64,000 nt of DNA from Deltaproteobacteria bacterium (GTDB lineage: Bacteria; Desulfobacterota; Binatia; UBA9968): assembly GCA_016210115.1 (NCBI GenBank), contig JACQUW010000020.1, positions 1 through 64,000 on the forward strand, given 5' to 3'. The notes beneath the pieces were generated by a model, which did no database searches, was not told the DNA's origin, and worked only from the letters and a program-made list of their open reading frames with translations. Positions 51,814 to 60,478 of the stretch are shown here, piece after piece (the stretch's first letter is position 1; the number at the start of each line of letters is the position of its first letter). Position numbers and translations under genes: made by a program.

Positions 51814-53247
51814 ATGTTGAACTTTTGTTCCATTCGCCATTTGCCGTTCGCCATTTGCTCTTTGACATGCGCTGTTTTGTTGATCGCTTTGGCCTCCTGC
51901 AGCATCCCACAGCCCATCGTCAGAGCCCTTCGAAAATCCGGCGACGGCACTTTAGTGCTCTTCCTCAATGGACCGGCGAAGACTCCGTTTTCCATGACCA
52001 TTGAGCTAGCCTCCATGGAAGCTATCCGGCAAGACGGGACATCTTACCCTATCGTCCCCCGCCTCAAATCTATTGAATCGTTAAACATCGTGGACCGGCA
52101 GATACTCCTTGCGGAAACTTTTCTTCCCCCAGGCAAATATCGGGAATTTCGCATTCGCATACCAAAGGCCCGGCTTATCCGAGGGAGCGAAACAGTTGAT
52201 TTGGCTGTTCCCCCGGACGGGTTCTCTCTTGGCGTAGACTTAGAGATGAGCGCCGGGGAGACCACTCCCCTCTTCATGAGCTGGAACGTCGAAGAGTCCA
52301 TCGAGCGCCAGGTATTTTTCCGGCCGGCCTTCGCTTTCATCGGTAGGACCAAAGAGCCGAGAGGAGTGCTTGCCTACGTTACGAACGAAGATTCCAACAG
52401 CGTGACCATCATTGACCGGTCCATAGACAGAGTGATCGACGTGATCGAAGTAGGTGTCCGCCCGAAAGGCATCGTGGTGTCGCCCGACTCATCACGCGCC
52501 TTTATCGTCAATTCGGGATCACACAGCCTTACAATTCTCGATCTCAGAGATCAAAAAATTCTGCACACCGCCAATCTCGAGATTGGCGCGAATCCCTCCG
52601 ATGTAGCGATTCACCCGGAGGGCCGTACACTCTACATTGCCAACACTGCATTGAACTCTGTATCGGTTGTCGATTCAGCGAGTTTTCAAACGATCGACTT
52701 GATCCCGGTAGGCCAACGCCCCGCATCGCTCGCCCTGGATCCCGGCGGGACAACGCTCCTCGTGGCAAACTCAGGAGACAACACTGTATCGGTTATTGAC
52801 ACGCGGCGGAATCGGATTTCGACCACAGTGCCTGTCGAGTTTCAGCCGGTGTGGGTTGCCGTAGATTCATCCGGAACACGAGCTCTGGTCGCACATTTGC
52901 GTTCGCTTCGGCTCGTCATGATTTCGCTAAGCTCTTTGCAAGTGGAAAGAAAGGTCAACGTGGGGATTGCTGCGGCGGCGGTACCCGATGGAAATAGTCC
53001 CAGAGTATTTATCGCCCTCCCGACTCAAAATCGACTTTCATATTTCGACCTGAACATCGACGGAGAGATCGGCTCCGTCACGGTAGGCAGAGAACCTTCG
53101 AGCCTTGCTCTGGACAGGGACCGCGGGAAAGTTTATGTCGTCGATCGAGGCTCCGACAGCATCACCGTAGTAGAAAGGGACACCCGCCGGAAGCGGACAG
53201 AAATTCCTACTGGGAAGCGCCCGTATGACATCGCGATTGTCCGGTGA
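51814..53247 (+). CDS. YVTN-type beta-propeller lipoprotein
   Basis: 477 residues from ATG 51814 (an in-frame ATG at 51718 is possible). The signal peptide h-region (RHLPFAICSL) is encoded by a seven-base repeat array, followed by ALLIALASC-like lipobox (LIALASC). Residues about 30-190 form a beta domain resembling DUF4382. The rest is a seven-bladed YVTN propeller: LAYVTNEDSNSVTIID, RAFIVNSGSHSLTILD, TLYIANTALNSVSVVD, TLLVANSGDNTVSVID, KVYVVDRGSDSITVVE. Surface or periplasmic binding scaffold; it follows the hexahaem genes and may contact the filaments. Role inferred. Confidence 0.85.
   Translation: MLNFCSIRHLPFAICSLTCAVLLIALASCSIPQPIVRALRKSGDGTLVLFLNGPAKTPFSMTIELASMEAIRQDGTSYPIVPRLKSIESLNIVDRQILLAETFLPPGKYREFRIRIPKARLIRGSETVDLAVPPDGFSLGVDLEMSAGETTPLFMSWNVEESIERQVFFRPAFAFIGRTKEPRGVLAYVTNEDSNSVTIIDRSIDRVIDVIEVGVRPKGIVVSPDSSRAFIVNSGSHSLTILDLRDQKILHTANLEIGANPSDVAIHPEGRTLYIANTALNSVSVVDSASFQTIDLIPVGQRPASLALDPGGTTLLVANSGDNTVSVIDTRRNRISTTVPVEFQPVWVAVDSSGTRALVAHLRSLRLVMISLSSLQVERKVNVGIAAAAVPDGNSPRVFIALPTQNRLSYFDLNIDGEIGSVTVGREPSSLALDRDRGKVYVVDRGSDSITVVERDTRRKRTEIPTGKRPYDIAIVR
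51830..51864 (+). repeat. Seven-base repeat array encoding a signal peptide segment
   Basis: CCATTCG-CCATTTG, then CCGTTCG-CCATTTG-CTCTTTG: period seven. It lies inside the YVTN gene and supplies codons for its signal peptide. A further short array (GCGAATG-GCTAATA-GCAAATG) is at 51540-51560. Confidence 0.75.
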
Positions 53248-53515
53248 AAAGGAAAAAGCTTTGCTCAAGTGCATCCAATCCTTTCGTTCGTCCCGAGCGG
53301 TGAAACATTCTGATGGAGAGGGAATTCGTAGTCACGCGGCATTTTGACATTCCCCGGCAGACAAATCCCCCTGTATCCCCCTTTTACAAAGTGGGACATC
53401 AGAGAAGAGGAGGTAGACAAGCAGATTTATCGATTCGGAAGAACCCTATCTCCATTTCCCCTCTTTGAAAAAGAGGGGTTAGGGGAGATTTTGCCGGCCA
53501 AGGTCAAATGGGGTA
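53248..53515. repeat. Spacer with CCCCCT/AGGGG palindromic repeats
   Basis: Units near 53361-53397 (AATCCCCCTGTATCCCCC with TTTTACAAAGTGGG) and 53455-53490 (TTCCCCTCTTTGAAAAAGAG followed by GGGTTAGGGGAGA) belong to the second repeat family. No gene or clear promoter is visible. Confidence 0.6.
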
Positions 53516-55009
53516 ATGAGCCTGCGAGAACTACCAAAGAGTATGTCAACGACACATCGACAGCACAAGATAGGCAGCCGACGAATTCTTATGCGACTGA
53601 GCATGGGATTATCGGCACTGCTTGTCCTCTCCGCCCCTGCTCTCCTCATTGGCACAGGCGGCGTCTTTTCCATCACCAAGCATGGGGACCCCACGACCGG
53701 TGTCCAGCGCGATCCGAATCTCCCTCGAGGAGAATGCGGCCAGTGTCACGTGAGTCACGCCGGAACGAGCCCGCAACCCTTCGCGCTGTTTTCAGCAAAC
53801 ACAAATGCTCTCTGCTATACCTCCGGCTGTCATAGCACTTCCGGAGCGCAAAACATTTATCAGGGACCGTTGCCTTACGATGCGTCGGCTCACGGCACGA
53901 ACTCTAATATGATGTGGCCGGGTTTCGATGCGAGCGTCGATGCATCTGCTCCGCGCGCGAGACCGAGTGGGGATTGGGGAAAATGTGTCAACTGCCACGA
54001 TCCGCACGGCTATAACCGCGACGGTAGCGGACTTATACCCAGCCTCGTAGTTTCCAGGGAAGACAAAATATGCATCGTGTGTCACGATGGCTCCCCTTCT
54101 ACCAAGAATATCAAAAACGAGATCAACAAAACCTACAGGCATCCGATCGCGACTTCCGGAAAACACAGCGTGGCTGAAAATGGAACCAGCAGCGCCTTCG
54201 GTATTAGCGCGACGAATAATCGGCACGCCGAGTGTGTCGACTGCCACAACGCTCATATCGCGAAACCAAATACTTTTCCGCCCTCCCCGCCGGACGCTTC
54301 GGACCGGATTCGTGGCGTGAGTCGGGTATCAGTAACGAATGGGGCAGCCGGATCAACACCCATCTTTACATACAGAGGACCGTCCGACACCACGCCCCCG
54401 ATTGCGGAATACCAGGTTTGTTTTAAGTGTCATTCGGCGTGGACGACGCAACCCGGAGGGCAAACGGATCTATCGGTGCGGTTTAACAATAATAACCCCT
54501 CGTATCATCCGGTGGAGGCACAAGGCAGGAATATCAACATCAACGCGAACGCATTCATCAACAACTGGGACGGCACCAAGCTGATGTATTGCACCGACTG
54601 CCACACCAGCGACGATTCGAATATCCGAGGCCCGCATGGTTCCCAATACCAGTACATTCTCAAAAAGGCCTTCACGGCAAGTAGCGGACAGCGGACAATG
54701 TTCTCCACAGAGCTTTGCTTCGAGTGCCACCGCTATGACACCTACGCGAATAAAGACGCCGGCAACACGATCAAAGGCTACAGCCGATTTAATCCTCCGA
54801 CATTCGAAAAAGGACACGCTTTCCACGTAGGCGACAGGCGGTATCCATGCTACGCCTGTCACGATTCCCACGGCTCGACAACTAGGCCACACCTGATTAT
54901 CACAGGCCGAAATCCGGGCATTAACAGTTACACGGAAACCTCCACCGGCGGAACTTGCAGCCCTACTTGTCACAGCTCGCAAACCTATAACATTAACTAC
55001 TCCAGGTAA
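53516..55009 (+). CDS. Decahaem c-type cytochrome with CX4CH and CX3CH sites
   Basis: 497 codons from ATG 53516; ATG 53543 or 53591 may be the real start, as the signal segment (LSMGLSALLVLSAPALLIGT) begins near codon 28. Ten haem sites: eight CXXCH (CGQCH, CVNCH, CIVCH, CVDCH, CFKCH, CTDCH, CFECH, CYACH), one CX4CH (CYTSGCH) as second site and one CX3CH (CSPTCH) at the C-terminus. The middle portion (NRHAECVDCHNAH, YHPVEAQGRN, CTDCHTSD, RGPHGS) parallels the 12-haem protein of the minus-strand cluster. Possibly the outer-surface cytochrome of a second conduit. Confidence 0.87.
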   Translation: MSLRELPKSMSTTHRQHKIGSRRILMRLSMGLSALLVLSAPALLIGTGGVFSITKHGDPTTGVQRDPNLPRGECGQCHVSHAGTSPQPFALFSANTNALCYTSGCHSTSGAQNIYQGPLPYDASAHGTNSNMMWPGFDASVDASAPRARPSGDWGKCVNCHDPHGYNRDGSGLIPSLVVSREDKICIVCHDGSPSTKNIKNEINKTYRHPIATSGKHSVAENGTSSAFGISATNNRHAECVDCHNAHIAKPNTFPPSPPDASDRIRGVSRVSVTNGAAGSTPIFTYRGPSDTTPPIAEYQVCFKCHSAWTTQPGGQTDLSVRFNNNNPSYHPVEAQGRNININANAFINNWDGTKLMYCTDCHTSDDSNIRGPHGSQYQYILKKAFTASSGQRTMFSTELCFECHRYDTYANKDAGNTIKGYSRFNPPTFEKGHAFHVGDRRYPCYACHDSHGSTTRPHLIITGRNPGINSYTETSTGGTCSPTCHSSQTYNINYSR

Positions 55010-55225
55010 TGATGAACGACGGCCGGCGGAAGCTAATCCGCACTATAACGTCCTGTGGGCTCTACAGATCGCGGCAAATTTCCCCCTATATCCCCCGGAC
55101 CAATCCGGCAGTGAATTGTCCTTGGGGAACGCTGATACTGTGGCTTCCAGTCTCCGCCCTGTTAATCGATATTGCGCTACTGACCAATCGGCTACGACGA
55201 AGCGGCCTTGCTTTAGGAAATCAAA

Positions 55226-56992
55226 ATGAGCTGCCCAGCATCGGCAGTGTCGCATAACCCCCTCCGCCGCTTCGTCTCCTCGAACAGCTTTCTTGCGGGA
55301 ACGCTGGCACTGGCAGCAGTTCTTCGAGTCGCCCACATTCTTTCGCTCATGCGGGTTCCCGTTTTCGACGTGCTCATTCTGGATTCTTGGATGTACGACG
55401 AGTGGGCAAAGCGGATCGCTTCTGGAGACTGGCTGGGCGGTCAGCGCGCGTTCTACATGGACCCCCTCTATCCCTATTTTCTCGCGGTCCTTTATTGGCT
55501 GTTTGGACGGGAGCTCCTCCTTGTACGGGTTGTACAAGCGGTTTTTGGTGTGGGGACGTGTGCCCTCGTCGCCGCTTTGGGCCGCGGCGTGGCTAGCAGG
55601 ACCGTTGGTAATATTGCCGCGCTGCTGCTAGCCGTCTGCAGGCCGGCGATCTTCCAGGAAGGCGAGATCGAGAAGACCGCACTCGGCATGTTTCTCGTTA
55701 CGGCGGCGATCTTCCTCGCGCTGCGAAAGTCGCTCGGCTCGACATTCGCTGCCGGTGCGATCATGGGGCTGGCGGCTCTGGTGCGCGGCAATCTCCTTAT
55801 CTTCGGGCCGCTCGGTACCGCTTATTACCTTTTTCGATCAGGACCCGGGCCTTCCCCAAGACCATATACGCGGCTCACGGCCTATCCCGCAGTCAGCGCT
55901 CTCGTGTTCTTCGGCGGATTCCTGGTCGTTGTCGCGCCCGTCACGTGGCGAAACTACTACGTGTCCGGTGACTGGGTGATAACTACATCAGGCGCCGGAG
56001 CAAACTTCTATACGGGAAACAATTCCACAAACCGTTCAGGCGCCTTCGAGCCGGTACCATTTGTCCGCCCCCATCCAGCTTTCGAAGAAGAGGATTTTCG
56101 CGCCGCAGCCGAGCAGCGTCTCGGCCGCCGTCTTCGGGCAAGCGAGGTCTCGGCCTATTGGTTCCGACAGGCATGGGTCCACCTGCACGATCACCCCGGT
56201 TTTGCCCTGACGGTTGTCGCGCGCAAAGCTATGCTCTTCTGGAGCGACTTCGAAATGCCGGATGGCTGGGACATGTACCTGCTGGCGAGGTATTCTCTCG
56301 TTCTGGCGCTTTTTCCAATCGGCATGGGTTGGCTGCTGCCTTTAGCTATCGTCGGCGCTACGGTCGGGTTCAGGAAAAGTCCAGAAGTCAGATTGCTAGT
56401 GGGCTATATCGTTACTTACTCGGCGACGGTTATCGCGTTCTTCATCTTTTCCCGTTACCGTATTTACGTTTTTCCTGCCTTAGCCGTCCTCGCCGCGCTG
56501 GGCCTGCGCTGGATTATTGAGGTAATCCTAAGTCATGATCTACAAAAGTGCGTAGCAGCCGCTCTCATTGCGGCAATCGCAGGAGCGCTCTCATTCTTCG
56601 GGCTTGGCCTGACGCGCGTCAAACCGGCGGACCCGGCGCAAGGATTCATGAACCTCGCCGCGGTGTATTATGAAAAAGGTGATGCGGCTTCGGCGGAGCG
56701 CCTCCTCGGAGATGCGCTTGCTGAGTTTCCCAACAGCCCGGCCGCGCTGTGCGGCATGGGACGGTTCCAGCTCGCCAAGGGGAACTGGTTTCTTTCGGTG
56801 GCTTTACTCAGGCAATGCCTCAGCCGGAATCCTCGCTACCCACAAGGTTGGTTCTCTCTCGGGCAGGCATATTACGCTGGTGGCAAATTGACCGAAGCCG
56901 CTCGTGCGTATCAAAAACAGATCGAAGTCGTTCCTGGCCACCTTGAGGCCGCACGCCTGCTCTTAGACGTCCAGCACCAGCTTCTGCGATGA
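55226..56992 (+). CDS. GT39-type membrane glycosyltransferase with TPR tail
   Basis: 588 residues. About eleven transmembrane helices with the features of the PMT/ArnT-like GT-C superfamily: an acidic motif in the first periplasmic loop (LDSWMYDEWAKRIASGD, then FYMDPLYPYFLA) that binds the lipid-phosphate sugar donor. The C-terminal 110 residues are TPRs (NLAAVYYEKGDAASAERLL, GRFQLAKGNWFLSVALLRQ, GQAYYAGGKLTEAARAY). It follows the cytochrome genes in the same direction after a 216-base gap and may glycosylate exported proteins, for example cytochromes. Donor and target unknown. Confidence 0.82.
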   Translation: MSCPASAVSHNPLRRFVSSNSFLAGTLALAAVLRVAHILSLMRVPVFDVLILDSWMYDEWAKRIASGDWLGGQRAFYMDPLYPYFLAVLYWLFGRELLLVRVVQAVFGVGTCALVAALGRGVASRTVGNIAALLLAVCRPAIFQEGEIEKTALGMFLVTAAIFLALRKSLGSTFAAGAIMGLAALVRGNLLIFGPLGTAYYLFRSGPGPSPRPYTRLTAYPAVSALVFFGGFLVVVAPVTWRNYYVSGDWVITTSGAGANFYTGNNSTNRSGAFEPVPFVRPHPAFEEEDFRAAAEQRLGRRLRASEVSAYWFRQAWVHLHDHPGFALTVVARKAMLFWSDFEMPDGWDMYLLARYSLVLALFPIGMGWLLPLAIVGATVGFRKSPEVRLLVGYIVTYSATVIAFFIFSRYRIYVFPALAVLAALGLRWIIEVILSHDLQKCVAAALIAAIAGALSFFGLGLTRVKPADPAQGFMNLAAVYYEKGDAASAERLLGDALAEFPNSPAALCGMGRFQLAKGNWFLSVALLRQCLSRNPRYPQGWFSLGQAYYAGGKLTEAARAYQKQIEVVPGHLEAARLLLDVQHQLLR

Positions 56993-57500
56993 TAACACCT
57001 ATGACGGAATAGAGCGGCACGTGCCTGCGAGCGCCGGCGTACGATTGACCGCAAGGCAGCGCGCGGCGTGATGACGACTTCGCTCAGACGGCTGGTGTTC
57101 GGCCAGTTGTTCCCAAGTTTGAGAACTCAACCTCCCTTTTTGCAATATCTAGGAATAAAGCTTGATAAACATATCGAATGGAGTCTAAAATCGCATTAGA
57201 ATCTATGCAGCCGGCTGGTATGAGTTTTGCGAAATCATAAACAAAGCGACATCAGGTAGGAACTGTAATCACGGATTCTTCCTGGATATGGAAAAGACAG
57301 TAGCGAGATGTTATTTTAACCCCCGTTGTGTCCTGTCTTAGAAAGGGCTTTACTTCCCGTTCCTGGTGAGCCGTCGAACCAACCAACAACATCTGGGAGA
57401 AAGGATTCACGTTTCGACAGGCTCAGAGGCTGCGCTGGGTTTGTTCAAGGGGCGGACGGATATCTAAATTCTTTAGACCACGACACTAGGGGAGAGAAAA
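56993..57500 (+). other. Spacer upstream of ccmEFGH
   Basis: 508 bases with no gene. It contains the sigma-54 promoter at 57216 and a dispersed repeat core (TTTCGACAGGCTCAGAG, near 57412). Confidence 0.6.
57216..57230 (+). promoter_or_regulatory. Sigma-54 promoter of ccmEFGH
   Basis: TGGTAT-GAGTT-TTGC, with perfect -12 box, invariant GG and correct spacing. Transcription would start near 57242, about 259 bases before ccmE. It would couple haem attachment capacity to cytochrome expression. Confidence 0.6.
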
Positions 57501-57938
57501 ATGCGAACCAGAAGATTTATTATAGGCGGTGTTATCATAGCGGCAGCCCTGACGTACCTCATCTACGGGGGGATGCGGGAAGCTATTGTTTATTTCGTTA
57601 CCCCTTCGGAGCTGAAGGGAGAGGCGCGCCCAACCAAAGATAAGTTCTTGCGCATGGGCGGAATGGTGGTCCAGGGATCCATGGAAAAGGACCTCAAGGC
57701 TCTCACTTACAGGTTCAAGATAACCGATGGCACGGAGGCAATTCCCGTATTCTTCCGGGGCGTTCCTCCGGACCTGTTCGTCGAAGGTAAAGGAGCAGTC
57801 GTGGAAGGCCGGCTCGGAGAAGACGGCGTCTTTATAGCTTCCACGATCATGGCAAAGCACGCCGAAGATTATAGCCCGCCGAAGGATGCAAAAGCTCCGC
57901 ACAGCTTTGTGCCCGTGAAGGACGGAAAAGGACCATGA
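57501..57938 (+). CDS. ccmE: Haem chaperone CcmE
   Basis: 145 residues: one N-terminal membrane anchor (FIIGGVIIAAALTYLIYGGM) and a periplasmic beta-barrel of OB fold (TPSELKGEARPTKDKFLRMG, VVQGSMEKDLKALTYRFKITD). The haem-binding histidine is in IMAKHAEDYSPP, equivalent to the AKHDENY motif. CcmE takes haem from CcmC and carries it covalently to CcmF. The stop overlaps the ccmF start (ATGA at 57935). Length and motif are standard. Confidence 0.94.
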   Translation: MRTRRFIIGGVIIAAALTYLIYGGMREAIVYFVTPSELKGEARPTKDKFLRMGGMVVQGSMEKDLKALTYRFKITDGTEAIPVFFRGVPPDLFVEGKGAVVEGRLGEDGVFIASTIMAKHAEDYSPPKDAKAPHSFVPVKDGKGP

Positions 57939-59899
57939 GTGCGGTCATAGGCCAAACCAGCATCATCATCGCTCTTTTCCTGGCGCTCTGGGGAATTATT
58001 GCACCCATTCTGGCATCCCGCAGTGGTAAAGAAGGTCTTTTTTTCAGCGCCAGAGCTGCGATCCTGGGTCAATTCTTCTTGGTCACACTAGCGGCCTTCG
58101 CCATGATTTATGCTCTGGTAACTACGGATTTTTCCATCAGGTACGTCGCGTTCAATACCACGCGCTCCACTCCTATCTATTATCGGGTCACCGGCCTCTG
58201 GGGCGCTTTGGAAGGCTCGCTGCTGTTGTGGGAGTGGATTCTTATCATATTTTCGGGGCTTGTTGCCTGGATCCACAAGGACCGCCATCGGGAACTCATG
58301 CCCTGGGTGCTCACGATCTTCTCGATCGTCTCGGCTTTTTTCCTCTTCGTGCTCGCATTTGTATCTAATCCCTTTGAGACGATTTTTCCTGTTCCAGCCG
58401 ACGGTCGCGGGCTCAATCCGCTGCTGGAAGACGCCAACATGCTGAGTCACCCGCCGCTCCTATACACCGGGTTCGTTGGCCTGACAGTTCCTTACGCCTT
58501 CGCTATGGCCGCCCTGATAAAAGGCAAACTCGACGAGGGCTGGATTGTAACCACCCGCCGCTGGACCCTGACCGCTTGGTTCTTTCTCACGATGGGTAAC
58601 CTGGTCGGCGCCTACTGGTCTTATCATGTCCTCGGTTGGGGCGGATACTGGGCATGGGATCCGGTTGAGAATGCAGCCTTCATGCCCTGGCTGCCGGCCA
58701 CTGCGTTTCTCCATTCGGTCCAGGTTCAGGAGCGCAGGCGCATGCTCAAGGTATGGAATCTGTCGCTGATTATCGTTGCGTTCAGCCTGACCATCTTCGG
58801 CACTTTTCTTACGCGCTCGGGGATTCTGTCTTCCATACACGCCTTCTCCAGCGGTCCGGTTGGAAGCATCTTTCTCGGCTTCCTGGCAATCATTCTGGTG
58901 GGCTCCTTCGGCCTTCTGGCCTATCGGGCGGATCTCCTGAAGGGGCAGCCGGAGCTGGACTCGGTCGTGAGCCGTGAATCGGCGTTTCTTCTTAACAATG
59001 TGGTTTTAGTTTCGGCGCTTTTTACGATCTTGCTCGGGACGATTTTCCCACTGATTTCCGAGGCCGTCGTCGGAGTTCAGGTGAGCGTCGGCGCGCCTTA
59101 CTTTAACTCTGTGACCGTGCCGCTGTTTCTTTTGATGGTTTTTCTCATGGCAATCGGTCCGATGATCGCCTGGCGCAAAGCGTCCCTGGATAATATCAAA
59201 CGAAACTTTCTCTGGCCTGCCGTTGCTTCGCTCCTTTGCGGCCTGCTGCTTTTTATCTGGCGCGTTCGCGACCTGCTCCCGCTTCTCGGTTTTACTCTTC
59301 TGGCATTCGTGGTGTTTACGATCCTGTTCGACACCGCGCTGGCTGTGCGGGCGCGAAAAAGAATCGCCGGTGAAGGGATCGCATCTGCGTTAATGACATT
59401 GGTCCGCCGTAACCAGCGCCGGTATGGCGGTCTAGTGGTTCATCTTGGAGTTGTCTTGATCGTCATGGGAATCGCCGGCTCCATGGGTTACAGCGTCGAA
59501 AAAGAAGCCACCCTCCGCATAGGAGAGTCACTCTCTGTGGGCCGGTACCATGTTCAGTTTGAAGGCTTACGGGGATCTCAGCAGCCCACCCACTTTCGCG
59601 TCGAGGGGGCATTCCGGGTATTCAATGAAGGCCACGAGTTGGGAACGCTCTCTCCGGCGCTCAAGTTCTTCCCCTCGCAACAATCACCCGTGGGAAAGGC
59701 CATTCACCGGAGCACCATCTCAGAGGACCTCTACCTGATTCTTTCCGGTTTCACTGAGGTGCAGCAAAACCAGGCCACATTCAAAGTACTTGTTCGTCCC
59801 TTGCTCGTCTGGATGTGGATCGGCGGTCTGGTGATTGTGTTAGGAACCATCATGAGTGTCTGGCCGGTAAAAAAACGCGCGACCGCGCGGGAGAGTTAG
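57935..59899 (+). CDS. ccmF: Cytochrome c haem lyase subunit CcmF
   Basis: 654-residue inner-membrane protein with about fifteen helices. The tryptophan-rich motif WGGYWAWDPVENAAFMPWL is intact, as are histidines in LSHPPLLYTGF and FLHSVQVQ. CcmF transfers haem from CcmE to apocytochromes together with CcmH and CcmG. Full length for the family. Next gene follows by three bases. Confidence 0.95.
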   Translation: MSAVIGQTSIIIALFLALWGIIAPILASRSGKEGLFFSARAAILGQFFLVTLAAFAMIYALVTTDFSIRYVAFNTTRSTPIYYRVTGLWGALEGSLLLWEWILIIFSGLVAWIHKDRHRELMPWVLTIFSIVSAFFLFVLAFVSNPFETIFPVPADGRGLNPLLEDANMLSHPPLLYTGFVGLTVPYAFAMAALIKGKLDEGWIVTTRRWTLTAWFFLTMGNLVGAYWSYHVLGWGGYWAWDPVENAAFMPWLPATAFLHSVQVQERRRMLKVWNLSLIIVAFSLTIFGTFLTRSGILSSIHAFSSGPVGSIFLGFLAIILVGSFGLLAYRADLLKGQPELDSVVSRESAFLLNNVVLVSALFTILLGTIFPLISEAVVGVQVSVGAPYFNSVTVPLFLLMVFLMAIGPMIAWRKASLDNIKRNFLWPAVASLLCGLLLFIWRVRDLLPLLGFTLLAFVVFTILFDTALAVRARKRIAGEGIASALMTLVRRNQRRYGGLVVHLGVVLIVMGIAGSMGYSVEKEATLRIGESLSVGRYHVQFEGLRGSQQPTHFRVEGAFRVFNEGHELGTLSPALKFFPSQQSPVGKAIHRSTISEDLYLILSGFTEVQQNQATFKVLVRPLLVWMWIGGLVIVLGTIMSVWPVKKRATARES

Positions 59900-59902
59900 G
59901 CA

Positions 59903-60472
59903 ATGCGCTGGCGTCGGCTTCTCATTACAATGGCAGTGCTTCTCCCCCTCATCGGTATTCTCGCGTATGGGTTTAGTCGCGATCCCCGCTATATCACTTC
60001 GCCTTTGATCGGCCGCACTGCCCCGCCGTTTACTGTGACGCTTTTTGAGGGTCAGAAACTGAGTCTCAATGACATGAGAGGAAAAGCGATCTTCGTTAAT
60101 TTTTGGGCCTCATGGTGCCCGCCCTGCCGGGCGGAGGCGAGAGATCTTGAGGCGGTTTGGCAGCAACTGAGGGATCAGCAGGACATCGTATTTTTGGGTA
60201 TAGATATCCAGGATACTGACGAAGCCGCGCGCGCCTATCTGAAGGAGTTCAATGTCAGCTATCCAAATGGCCGGGATCTCGCGGGGAAGGCGGCCGTTGA
60301 GTACGGGGTTTGGGGAATACCGGAAAGCTTTTTCATCGATCCTCAGGGGCGCATTACCTATAAACACGTCGGGAGCCTGGGAGCAGGCCTCGTCTTGGCG
60401 AAACTCGACGAAGCCAGGCGCAGCGTTGTCAGCGCCAGAGAGGGAAAGGGCTCTTACCAGTCTGTTCGGTAA
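59903..60472 (+). CDS. ccmG: Membrane-anchored thioredoxin CcmG/DsbE
   Basis: 189 residues: N-terminal anchor (LLITMAVLLPLIGILAYGF) and a thioredoxin fold with intact redox motif FWASWCPPCRAEA, followed by GVWGIPESFFIDPQGRI with the cis-proline. CcmG reduces the haem-site cysteines of apocytochromes through CcmH. Contrast with the cysteine-less redoxins at 8973 and 11385. Six bases separate it from ccmH. Confidence 0.93.
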   Translation: MRWRRLLITMAVLLPLIGILAYGFSRDPRYITSPLIGRTAPPFTVTLFEGQKLSLNDMRGKAIFVNFWASWCPPCRAEARDLEAVWQQLRDQQDIVFLGIDIQDTDEAARAYLKEFNVSYPNGRDLAGKAAVEYGVWGIPESFFIDPQGRITYKHVGSLGAGLVLAKLDEARRSVVSAREGKGSYQSVR

Positions 60473-60478
60473 AGAACA

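Noticed and set aside
55009-55257. 82-codon frame between the decahaem and GT39 genes
   Set aside because: Overlaps both neighbours' ends and has no domain, signal peptide or ribosome-binding site.
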